NCBI GenBank assembly: GCA_946482375.1
Contig: CAMLRH010000076.1
Coordinates: 1 to 9,840, forward strand
DNA from: an uncultured Caulobacteraceae bacterium
GTDB lineage: Bacteria; Pseudomonadota; Alphaproteobacteria; Caulobacterales; Caulobacteraceae
Direction: 5' to 3'
Length of the DNA stretch: 9,840 nucleotides
Within the stretch, counting starts at the first letter, position 1; the number at the start of each line of letters is the position of its first letter. A program made the position numbers and the translations under genes. Positions 1 to 6,260 of the stretch are shown in pieces. The notes below the pieces were generated by a model that saw only the letters and a program-made list of their open reading frames with translations, did not search any database and was not told where the DNA came from.

Positions 1-84
1 CTGAACCTGTCGGTGGCGGGCGTCGAGAAGAATATCCGCAAGGCGATGGCCCACGTCACCGCGCGGCTGGAGGCCTCGCAATGA
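1..84 (+). CDS. ECF RNA polymerase sigma factor, C-terminal fragment (5' end outside window)
   Basis: The first 27 codons and a TGA stop read LNLSVAGVEKNIRKAMAHVT followed by seven more residues. This is the end of sigma region 4.2: the second part of the helix-turn-helix (LSVAGVEKNIRKA) that recognises the -35 element. It resembles the C-terminus of the complete ECF sigma factor further right in the window (LSASAVEKYVRKATAHLAKR), so I infer a FecI-like ECF sigma of the same broad group. Its stop overlaps the start of the following fecR-type gene (ATGA), the usual translational coupling between an ECF sigma and its FecR partner. Only the tail is present, so subgroup and promoter specificity cannot be judged. 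Confidence 0.85.
   Translation: MNLSVAGVEKNIRKAMAHVTARLEASQ
69..73 (+). promoter_or_regulatory. Shine-Dalgarno of the fecR-type gene
   Basis: GGAGG lies 7 nt upstream of the ATG at 81, inside the last codons of the sigma gene. It supports the ATG at 81 as the true start and fits coupled translation of the sigma/FecR pair. Confidence 0.7.
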
Positions 85-1112
85 CCCGCCAGCAGGAGAC
101 CGCCGCCGACTGGCTGATGCGGGAGGAGGACGGCCAGCTTGGCCCGGACGGGCTGGCCGAGCGCGACGCCTGGCTGGCCGAGCATCCCGACCATGTCGCC
201 GCCTACGACGCCGCGCGCCGGGCGATGCGGCGGGTGGACGATGTCGGCGCCGATCCCGGCATCCTGGCGCTCCGAGCCGCGGCGTTGTCGACGAAGGCGC
301 GTCCGCGGCTGCGCCCCTGGCAGATGGCGGCGGCCGTCGCCGGCGTTACGGTGCTGGCGGGAGCCATGGCGTTCGTCACGACCGACCGTTCCGGTTCGAT
401 GGCGGTGGCGGCGGTCGAGCAGTTGTCCCACCCCGGGGCGGCGGTCTATCGCACCGCCGTGGGCGAACGCTCCACCGTGACCCTGCCGGACGGGTCGGTC
501 GCCACGCTCAACACCGATACGGTGGTGCGGGTCTCCTATACAAAGGCGGCGCGAGGCGTACGGCTGGTGCGCGGCCAGGCCCTCTTCGAGGTGGCGCACG
601 GAAAGCCGCGACCCTTCGAGGTCTATGCCGGCGACCGGGTCATCACCGCGCTCGGCACCGTGTTCGACGTGCGCCTGCAGGGCGACCGGGTGAAGGTGGC
701 GCTGGTCGAGGGGCGGGTGCGCGTGAAGACGCGGGCCGAGCCCTCCGCGGCGGCGCCCGCGCCGCAGGTGTTCATGGCGCCGGGCGAACTGCTCGAGGCG
801 CGCCCGACCGAACCCATGCGGGTGCACAACGTCGATGTCGCGCAAGCGACCAGCTGGCGCTCCGGCGTGCTGGTTTTCGACGAAACGCCGCTGGCCGACG
901 CCGTGGCCGAACTCAACCGTTATTCGAACGAACGGCTGGTGATCGAGGACCCGGAACTGGCCGCCTACCATGTCTCGGGCGTGTTCAAGACCGGCGACAT
1001 CAACCGCTTCGGGCGCACGGTTCAGGAAATTTTGCCGGTCGCGCTGGAGGTGAAACCGGGTGGAACCACAGTTCTGACGAGGAGGCCGGCAAATATTCCG
1101 GCCGCCGGGTAA
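81..1112 (+). CDS. FecR family protein (anti-sigma / signal-transducing membrane protein)
   Basis: This 343-residue protein has the full FecR layout. Residues 8-50 are an N-terminal cytoplasmic DUF4880-type helical region (AADWLMREEDG, then WLAEHPDHVAAYD), which contacts the sigma factor. Residues about 80-100 are one transmembrane helix after an Arg-rich stretch (WQMAAAVAGVTVLAGAMAFV). Residues about 122-214 are the periplasmic FecR beta domain (GERSTVTLPDGSVATLNTDT, then GTVFDVR and VALVEGRVRV). Residues about 261-322 are a C-terminal STN-like/DUF4974-type domain (FDETPLADAVAELNRYS). In this family the C-terminal part senses the STN domain of a cognate TonB-dependent receptor and relays the signal across the inner membrane to the sigma factor. 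The ATGA overlap with the sigma gene upstream and the STN-bearing receptor 78 nt downstream identify both partners. The start is fixed by the overlap and a good Shine-Dalgarno. No defect is seen. Confidence 0.95.
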   Translation: MTRQQETAADWLMREEDGQLGPDGLAERDAWLAEHPDHVAAYDAARRAMRRVDDVGADPGILALRAAALSTKARPRLRPWQMAAAVAGVTVLAGAMAFVTTDRSGSMAVAAVEQLSHPGAAVYRTAVGERSTVTLPDGSVATLNTDTVVRVSYTKAARGVRLVRGQALFEVAHGKPRPFEVYAGDRVITALGTVFDVRLQGDRVKVALVEGRVRVKTRAEPSAAAPAPQVFMAPGELLEARPTEPMRVHNVDVAQATSWRSGVLVFDETPLADAVAELNRYSNERLVIEDPELAAYHVSGVFKTGDINRFGRTVQEILPVALEVKPGGTTVLTRRPANIPAAG

Positions 1113-1144
1113 GGATGTAATCGCGTGCTGCGTCCCTGATGCGA

Positions 1145-1186
1145 GGGGAAGCAACCAAAGGCTTCCCGGCCAAAAAGGGGGGAAGC
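1145..1186 (+). promoter_or_regulatory. Receptor leader with two alternative hairpins; one covers the Shine-Dalgarno
   Basis: The 78-nt gap before the receptor gene contains GGGGAAGC twice (1145-1152 and 1179-1186) and, between them, GCTTCCC (1161-1167). The middle element can pair perfectly over 7 bp with the first copy (1146-1152, 8-nt loop) or with the second copy (1180-1186, 12-nt loop). The second copy forms part of the purine-rich ribosome-binding stretch just upstream of the ATG at 1191. The two hairpins exclude each other, and the second would hide the ribosome-binding site. The complementarity is seen directly; a regulatory role is inference. Confidence 0.4.
1177..1185 (+). promoter_or_regulatory. 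Shine-Dalgarno of the TonB-dependent receptor gene
   Basis: The purine run GGGGGGAAG ends 5 nt before the ATG at 1191 and is the only plausible ribosome-binding site here. It selects this ATG over the internal Met at codon 4, and the encoded signal peptide agrees. It overlaps one arm of the alternative leader hairpins. Confidence 0.65.
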
Positions 1187-1190
1187 GACT

Positions 1191-4100
1191 ATGCGTAACA
1201 TGGCATTTCGCACGCTGTTGTTTGCGTGCTCGGCGAGCGTTGCAATTGCAACGGCGAATACTGCATCGGCCCAGGTGGGCGATGCGGTAGCCTTCGATAT
1301 TCCATCGCAGCCGCTGAGCGCCGCGCTCACCCAATTCGCTACGCAGAGCAAGGCCGAAATCCTGTTCTCGTCGCACCTGGCGCGGGACCAGCGCGCGCCG
1401 GCGGTACAGGGCGAAATGCCGGCCGGCGAAGCGCTTGGCCTGTTGCTCGCGCAGTCGGGCCTCGGCTATCGCATCACACCCACCGGCTCGTTCGTGATCG
1501 AGCCCACCGACCCCCAGTCCGCAAGCGCCGCGGGGGACGGCGCTGAGGTCGAAGCCCTGATCGTCACCGCCCAGAAGCGGGAAGAGGACATCCAGGACGT
1601 TCCGATCGCCATTTCGGCGTTCACGCAGGAAGCGCTGGAGCGGTCACAAATCGCCGGTGGTCCGGACCTGATGACCCAGGTCCCCAACATGACCTTCACG
1701 AAGACGAACTTCACATCGTACTCGATCCAGATTCGGGGCATCGGCACCCAGGCGATTTCGGCGACGACCGATCCGGCGGTGGCGGTGGCGTTCAACAACA
1801 CCCCGTTCGTTCGTAACCGCTTCTTCGAGCAGGAATTCTACGATCTGGAACGGGTGGAGGTCCTGCGCGGGCCCCAGGGCACGCTCTATGGCCGCAACGC
1901 GACGGCCGGCGTGGTCAATATCATCTCGGCCAAGCCCAGGTTCTCCTACGAGGCCAAGCTTTCAGCGGATGTCGCCAACTACAATTCGACGCGCCTTGAA
2001 GGGATGATCAACATTCCGTTGATCGAGGACATGGTCGCCCTGCGCGTCGCCGGCGCCTGGACCAAGCGTAACGGCTATTCCGTCAACGAGATCACCGGCA
2101 GTTCCATTGACGGCCGCGACCTGTGGTCGACGCGGGTTTCCTTGCGGTTCGTACCCAGCGACCGGGTCAGCGCCAACCTCATCTGGGAACATTTTGAGGA
2201 AGACGACGACCGCCTGCGCTCGGGCAAGCAGTTGTGCAAGAAGCACACGCCCACAGACGTCGCCGGTGTTCCGTTCCCGGTTGAACAGTTCCCCGGGCAG
2301 AACTCCTCCCCTATCGCGACCTATAACCAGGGCTGCGTGCCGGCGTCCCTGTATGCCGCAGAGTCGTTCCAGACGCCCAACGGGTTTGCCCTGCCCTACT
2401 ACCACCCGCTCAGCCAGCTCGGTTTGCCGACGGTCCCGGGCCTCGACCCCTACGCCAGCGTCAGCCAGTCGCGCGACCTTCGGGTCATCGAGTCCATCGT
2501 CGATCCCGAGTATCGCACCAAGACCGACACGGTCGAACTGCAGGTCCGCTTCGACCTCAGCGACAGTCTGACGTTGGATTCGGAGACGGCCTACAGCTTC
2601 GACAGCCTGTTCTCGATGCAGGACTACAACCGCTTCGCCACCGCTCCCGGCGCGTTTAACCAGGAGGCCTATAATGGCGGCAGCAGGGCGGCGAACGCCC
2701 GGCCTGGCGTGCTGGTGGACGGCGTCTTCTGCGACCCGCAGATCGGTTGCACCGACCGCCTGGTGGCGCTGGATCTATCGACCGCGGACTCCCGCCACTT
2801 CAGTCAGGAGTTCCGCCTGTCTTCAAACTTCGGCGGGCCGTTCAACTTCAGTCTCGGCGCAAATTTCCTGCGTTACGACACGATGGACAAATACTACGTC
2901 TTCATCAACACGATGAGCATGCAGGCCGCGAAGACGCAGTGGGCGAACAATCCCTATTACGCCGACGGTCCTTATGTGGCCGGGGTGTCCGACAACAGCG
3001 AATGCCTTACCGCCTATATCGCGGGTGACCCGACGGTCGTCGGCGACTTTTCGGGTTGCATATACATGGACCCCAACCCGATCGGCAGCCTGAACGACCT
3101 TGGACACAACTATTTCCTCAGCAAGAATCCCTACCGGCTGATCTCCTACGCCGCCTTTGGCGAGGTCTATTACGAGATGACCGACAACCTGAAGGTCACC
3201 GGCGGCCTGCGCTACACGGTCGACAAGAAGCACGCCCCCCGGATTCCGAGCTGGCTGATCGTCGATTACTCGATCGGCTATCCTGTGGCCGAGATCGTCG
3301 ATCTGGAATGGCGTGAGCCGACCGGCCGCCTTGCTATCGACTGGAAGCCGGACCTCGCCTTTACTGACGAGACGTTGCTCTACGCCTCCTTCGCTCACGG
3401 CTACAAAGCGGGAGGCGTCAATCCGCCGCCGATGGTGGTGGGCGCCGGTCAGCTCGACCACGTCGTTGGCGCGGTGGAGTCGGTCCTGCATCCCAAGACC
3501 TTCGATCCCGAATTCATCAACGCCTTCGAGGTGGGAACAAAGAACACGCTGTTCGACGGGCGCGTGACGCTTAACGCCACCGCCTTCTATTACGACTACA
3601 AAGGCTATCAGATTTCGCAGATCACCGATCGCTCGGCCGTAAACCTGAACTTCGATGCGGAGGTTTGGGGTCTTGAGGTGGAGGCTGACTGGCGGCCGAC
3701 CGATAACCTTCGGCTGGGCTTCAGGGGCGGCTACGAAAACACCCGGCTGGCCGACGGCTCCGAGGCCGTGGACGTGATGGATCGCACGGCCGGCCGGGAA
3801 GGCTGGGTGGTCGCCAAGCCGTTCCCGGCCCTGGCTTCCAACTGCATCTTGCCAACCTGGCTCGTCACCTACGGTGGCCGACTGAACACCGTCAACACCC
3901 AGAACGTTACCGAGGTTTCGGGCGATGTCGGCTTCTGCGTCCACGCCTACATCTCAGGTTTCGACCCGGTGACGCAGCTTCCGTATAAGGAAAACCCCAC
4001 CGTGAGGCGGACCTATCCGGATGCGACGCTTAGACCTTTGCCGTCAGCCTTTTTGGGGTATCCCGGTTTCGATCCAAAGACCGCGCCGAACAACGGCGAA

Positions 4101-5531
4101 GGTTTCGCGGCCGACATCAGCGGCAACGAACTGCCCAACGCGCCCCATTTCACTGGAACCTTGACCGCCGATTACAGTCTGCCATTGCGCGGCGACTGGC
4201 TGGTGAACCTGCATGCCGACCTGTATTACCAGTCGGAAGCGTGGACCCGGGTCTTCAACACGCCCGGCTACGACAAGCTGAAAGCCTACACCAACGTCAA
4301 CCTGGCGGCGCGCTTCACCAATGAGAACGCGGGCTGGGCGGTGATGGCTTACATCAAGAACGTCTTCGACCGCGACAGCATCACCGGCGCGTTCCTGAAC
4401 TCCGACGACACCGGCCTGACCACCAACGTCTTCCTGACCGAACCGCGCCTCTATGGCCTACGCGTGACCAAGCAGTTTTCGGACGTGCCCCTGCTGGGCA
4501 GTCTGTTCGATCCTCGTCGCGACCATCCGGCCGGCGAGCCTTACCGCTTCACCCTGGAGGTTGGCGGCGGCTCAAGCCGCATCCAGCAGGATACCGCCAT
4601 CCGGGCGCCGGAGTGGCTCGATCTCTACCGTCCCGACGCCGGCTTCCCGCTTTGGCCACAGGACGACGACCTCGACCTCGCCGACGCACGGGAGGTGAAG
4701 CTGACCTATGCCGTGGATGCCTGGCGCTTTTCAGCGGCGACGCGTTACGCCAGGGTCGGTTCGCGCGCCGTGGGCGAAGACAGCCAGCGCGATCCCGACA
4801 TTCACTTCCTCGACCTTTTCGGCCAGGCGACGACCTGGGAAAGCCCCCTGAACTGGGGGTCCGATATCGCCGTCGACAGCGAGGAGTACGCGATTGCCGA
4901 CTTCCGGGTCGGTCGCGACATCGGTATCGGCGTCTGGGGCGAGACGGGCTCTTCGGTGCTGTCTCTTGGCGTTCGGGATGCGGACCTGAAATCGACTTCG
5001 GACGTCAAGCTGCGCAGCGACCCTGACCACCGCTACCCGGACGATGGCACGAACGCCATCAAGTACGAACGTCATTGGCATCACGTCGAAGACAGCGTCG
5101 TGGCCGAACGTTCCTTCAAGGGAACGGGTCCTACGATCAGCTGGGACGCGTCCAGCGCGTTGTTGGGCAATGGCCAAACCGGGAGCCTGAATGTGGACTG
5201 GAGCCTCGATGCCGGGCTGTTGTTCGGCAAGCAGAAGGCCGACGTTCGCCGGGAACTCGTTACTGAGTATCTCACCGGGTCTTCTCTCGCTCCGGCGACG
5301 ACCACCACGGTCGCCGACATCCCGCCGCGCCAGGAATCCAGGTCGGTTCAGGTGCCGGTCGCTGGCTGGAGTCTGGGCCTGTCCTACTCGCTCGACTGGC
5401 TGAAGCTCGGGGCGGGCTATCGCTGGGAGCGCTACTTCGACGCCATCGACGGCGGCATCGAGGAGCGCCAGGAATACGACCGCACCATCGACGGCCCGTA
5501 CTTCAAGCTGTCCGTCGGCTTCGGCGGCTAA
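1191..5531 (+). CDS. TonB-dependent outer-membrane receptor with STN domain, fused to a C-terminal second beta-barrel
   Basis: This 1446-residue protein begins with a signal peptide (1-27; NTASA then Q at the likely cleavage site). An STN (secretin/TonB short N-terminal) domain follows at about 33-104 (FDIPSQPLSAALTQFATQS). A TonB-box-like segment lies at about 119-126 (EVEALIVT). The plug domain is at about 130-250 (EEDIQDVPIAISAF, IQIRGIG, DLERVEVLRGPQGTLYGRNA, GVVNIISAKP). The receptor barrel covers about 255-1096 and closes with YGLRVTKQF, the usual aromatic-ended last strand. The STN domain and the adjacent sigma/FecR genes mark it as a transducing receptor that imports a ligand with TonB energy and reports it to FecR. 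The ligand cannot be told from sequence; iron chelates, cobalamin and glycans are all possible. Eight cysteines in the mature part form four close pairs in barrel loops. About 330 residues beyond the normal barrel end are extra and are described separately. The gene ends shortly before a strong terminator. Confidence 0.93.
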   Translation: MRNMAFRTLLFACSASVAIATANTASAQVGDAVAFDIPSQPLSAALTQFATQSKAEILFSSHLARDQRAPAVQGEMPAGEALGLLLAQSGLGYRITPTGSFVIEPTDPQSASAAGDGAEVEALIVTAQKREEDIQDVPIAISAFTQEALERSQIAGGPDLMTQVPNMTFTKTNFTSYSIQIRGIGTQAISATTDPAVAVAFNNTPFVRNRFFEQEFYDLERVEVLRGPQGTLYGRNATAGVVNIISAKPRFSYEAKLSADVANYNSTRLEGMINIPLIEDMVALRVAGAWTKRNGYSVNEITGSSIDGRDLWSTRVSLRFVPSDRVSANLIWEHFEEDDDRLRSGKQLCKKHTPTDVAGVPFPVEQFPGQNSSPIATYNQGCVPASLYAAESFQTPNGFALPYYHPLSQLGLPTVPGLDPYASVSQSRDLRVIESIVDPEYRTKTDTVELQVRFDLSDSLTLDSETAYSFDSLFSMQDYNRFATAPGAFNQEAYNGGSRAANARPGVLVDGVFCDPQIGCTDRLVALDLSTADSRHFSQEFRLSSNFGGPFNFSLGANFLRYDTMDKYYVFINTMSMQAAKTQWANNPYYADGPYVAGVSDNSECLTAYIAGDPTVVGDFSGCIYMDPNPIGSLNDLGHNYFLSKNPYRLISYAAFGEVYYEMTDNLKVTGGLRYTVDKKHAPRIPSWLIVDYSIGYPVAEIVDLEWREPTGRLAIDWKPDLAFTDETLLYASFAHGYKAGGVNPPPMVVGAGQLDHVVGAVESVLHPKTFDPEFINAFEVGTKNTLFDGRVTLNATAFYYDYKGYQISQITDRSAVNLNFDAEVWGLEVEADWRPTDNLRLGFRGGYENTRLADGSEAVDVMDRTAGREGWVVAKPFPALASNCILPTWLVTYGGRLNTVNTQNVTEVSGDVGFCVHAYISGFDPVTQLPYKENPTVRRTYPDATLRPLPSAFLGYPGFDPKTAPNNGEGFAADISGNELPNAPHFTGTLTADYSLPLRGDWLVNLHADLYYQSEAWTRVFNTPGYDKLKAYTNVNLAARFTNENAGWAVMAYIKNVFDRDSITGAFLNSDDTGLTTNVFLTEPRLYGLRVTKQFSDVPLLGSLFDPRRDHPAGEPYRFTLEVGGGSSRIQQDTAIRAPEWLDLYRPDAGFPLWPQDDDLDLADAREVKLTYAVDAWRFSAATRYARVGSRAVGEDSQRDPDIHFLDLFGQATTWESPLNWGSDIAVDSEEYAIADFRVGRDIGIGVWGETGSSVLSLGVRDADLKSTSDVKLRSDPDHRYPDDGTNAIKYERHWHHVEDSVVAERSFKGTGPTISWDASSALLGNGQTGSLNVDWSLDAGLLFGKQKADVRRELVTEYLTGSSLAPATTTTVADIPPRQESRSVQVPVAGWSLGLSYSLDWLKLGAGYRWERYFDAIDGGIEERQEYDRTIDGPYFKLSVGFGG
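4542..5528 (+). other. Extra C-terminal beta-barrel domain of the receptor (Lpg1974/Legionella-OMP-like)
   Basis: Residues about 1118-1446 follow a roughly 21-residue Pro/Gly/Asp linker after the last receptor strand. They show alternating amphipathic beta strands (YRFTLEVGGG, EVKLTYAVDAWRFSAATRYA, YAIADFRVGRDIGIGVWG, SSVLSLGVRDA, SLNVDWSLDAGLLFGKQKAD, WSLGLSYSLDWLKLGAGYRW). They end with YFKLSVGFGG, a plausible final strand. The pattern 'SFKGTGPTISWD...LDAGLLFGKQKA' recalls the Lpg1974 family of pore-forming outer-membrane proteins (related to the Legionella major outer-membrane protein). The length of about 330 residues is enough for a complete barrel. The domain has no cysteine, and no signal peptide or start codon of its own is evident at the junction, so it would be exported as part of the receptor. 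The strand pattern is seen directly; the family match is from memory; function is unknown. Confidence 0.55.
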
Positions 5532-5567
5532 CACTCCGGCTTCGGTCCCCTCTGAACCGGATACAAC

Positions 5568-5603
5568 TGAGGCGGCGGGATCGCTCCCGCCGCCTCATTT
5601 TTT
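5568..5603 (+). terminator. Rho-independent terminator of the receptor operon
   Basis: A perfect 13-bp GC-rich stem (TGAGGCGGCGGGA at 5568-5580 and its exact complement at 5585-5597) with a TCGC tetraloop is followed by six T (5598-5603). It lies 37 nt after the receptor stop codon, so it ends the sigma/fecR/receptor transcript. On the other strand the hairpin is not followed by a T run, so it acts in the + direction. Confidence 0.93.
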
Positions 5604-5642
5604 CAACCCGCTTCGTGGAGGCGTTTCAGCGCCTCTCAGTTG

Positions 5643-6170
5643 TTAGTTGTAGGCGACGGTGACGTCGAAGGCGCCGCTGTAGCTGCCGGTCGCGGTCGTC
5701 GAGGCGACCGAGAACGAGCCGCCGACGCCGAAAGTGGCGGTGCCGCTGGCGCCCAGCGAACCGCTGATCGTGCCGGTGGCGGCCGACTTGGTCAGGGCGA
5801 CGGTGAGGGTCTCAGAACCGCCCTGGCGCGTCATGTCGAAGCTGGCCGGGGTGGAGATCGAGAAGGTCTGGCCGCCTTCGCCGGTGACCGTGTAGGTCGC
5901 GCGGCCCGAGGTGGAGGGAGCCAGCGCGGCGTCGCCGCCGCCGGTCAGGTCGCGGGCGCCGTTGGAAGCGTCGATAGCGACGGTGTTGGAGCCGGAGTTC
6001 GGCTTCACGACCGAACCGAAGGCCAGGTCGGTGTCCTTGGCCAGCGACAGCGGCTGGATGATCTTGACCGAGCCCGTGGTGGACTGGGTGGCGGAGTTCT
6101 GCGCCAGCGCCGGAGTGGCGAGAGCCGAAAGGGCGGCGACGGCGGCGGCGATCTTCATCAGACGGGTCAT
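5643..6170 (-). CDS. Secreted DUF4402 domain-containing protein
   Basis: This 175-residue protein has a clear signal peptide (MTRLMKIAAAVAALSALATP, then ALA before Q24). The mature part, about 150 residues, is rich in Gly, Ser, Thr and Ala and predicted all-beta. It matches the DUF4402 pattern: an opening strand with a 'P-L-S-L' turn followed by LAFGSV (about 34-53), a middle RATYTVTGEGGQTFSIS segment (90-106), and an ending of the form FGVGGSFSV...GSYSGAFDVTVAYN (147-175). Family members are small exported proteins of unproven function, often in surface or fimbria-like contexts. There is no cysteine in the mature part. The gene is convergent with the receptor and divergent from the DOMON-like gene, so it is a single-gene unit. 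GAAGGAA upstream supports the start. A sigma-54-like promoter lies further upstream. Confidence 0.9.
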   Translation of the reverse strand: MTRLMKIAAAVAALSALATPALAQNSATQSTTGSVKIIQPLSLAKDTDLAFGSVVKPNSGSNTVAIDASNGARDLTGGGDAALAPSTSGRATYTVTGEGGQTFSISTPASFDMTRQGGSETLTVALTKSAATGTISGSLGASGTATFGVGGSFSVASTTATGSYSGAFDVTVAYN

Positions 6171-6177
6171 TTCAAAG

Positions 6178-6184
6178 TTCCTTC
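6178..6184 (-). promoter_or_regulatory. Shine-Dalgarno of the DUF4402 gene
   Basis: On the - strand GAAGGAA lies 7 nt upstream of the ATG whose last base on the + strand is 6170. This is a good ribosome-binding site and fixes the start. Confidence 0.75.
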
Positions 6185-6188
6185 AGCG

Positions 6189-6239
6189 AGCGGGTTGATG
6201 CTCCTGCCGACATCGTTGCAACGGGTGTGCCAACCCGCT
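6189..6239. repeat. 9-bp inverted repeat in the divergent promoter region
   Basis: AGCGGGTTG (6189-6197) and its exact complement CAACCCGCT (6231-6239) flank a 33-nt spacer. The right arm overlaps the -24 part of the sigma-54-like element; the left arm is in the predicted DUF4402 leader. It could be a split operator or a leader hairpin, or chance. A third copy of CAACCCGCT occurs at 5604-5612 on the other side of the DUF4402 gene. Confidence 0.4.
6216..6233 (-). promoter_or_regulatory. Candidate sigma-54 (RpoN) promoter for the DUF4402 gene
   Basis: On the - strand the sequence TTGGCACACCCGTTGCAA matches the RpoN consensus YTGGCACG-N4-TTGCW at every conserved base except A for the G after TGGCAC. 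The spacing of the GG and GC doublets is exact. The predicted transcription start is near 6206, leaving a 36-nt leader with the ribosome-binding site. The match is seen directly; use by RpoN is inference, and no enhancer-binding protein gene is in the window. Confidence 0.55.
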
Positions 6240-6246
6240 GTCCCAC

Positions 6247-6254
6247 GCTAGAAC
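6247..6254 (+). promoter_or_regulatory. Putative housekeeping -10 element for a leaderless DOMON-like operon
   Basis: GCTAGAAC matches the Caulobacter housekeeping -10 motif GCTANAWC exactly. With TAGAAC as the -10 hexamer the transcription start falls at or next to the ATG at 6261, giving a leaderless message. This fits the lack of a properly spaced Shine-Dalgarno (only AGGG, 2 nt before the ATG). No convincing -35 box is seen, so the promoter is weakly supported or needs an activator. Confidence 0.4.
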
Positions 6255-6260
6255 AGGGCC

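Noticed and set aside
1025..1067. GGAAAT (1025-1030) and GGAAC (1062-1066), resembling -35 boxes of FecI/ECF-type promoters ahead of the receptor
   Set aside because: No matching -10 element is found at the usual spacing in either case, and the first lies well inside the fecR coding sequence.
1084..1103. Perfect 6-bp GGCCGG/CCGGCC hairpin with an 8-nt AT-rich loop at the end of the fecR gene
   Set aside because: It is not followed by a T run, so it is not an intrinsic terminator, and such GC stems are frequent in this composition.
2823..3944. Open frame of 373 codons on the - strand inside the receptor gene
   Set aside because: It is fully antisense to conserved receptor barrel sequence, has no recognisable domain, and long antisense frames are common in GC-rich genes. 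The same applies to the - strand frame at 4731-5534.
5618..5635. GAGGCG/CGCCTC hairpin just beyond the stop of the DUF4402 gene, a possible terminator on the - strand
   Set aside because: The stem is only 6 bp and no T run follows on the - strand. It may slow polymerase, but it cannot be called a terminator; how the DUF4402 transcript ends is unclear.
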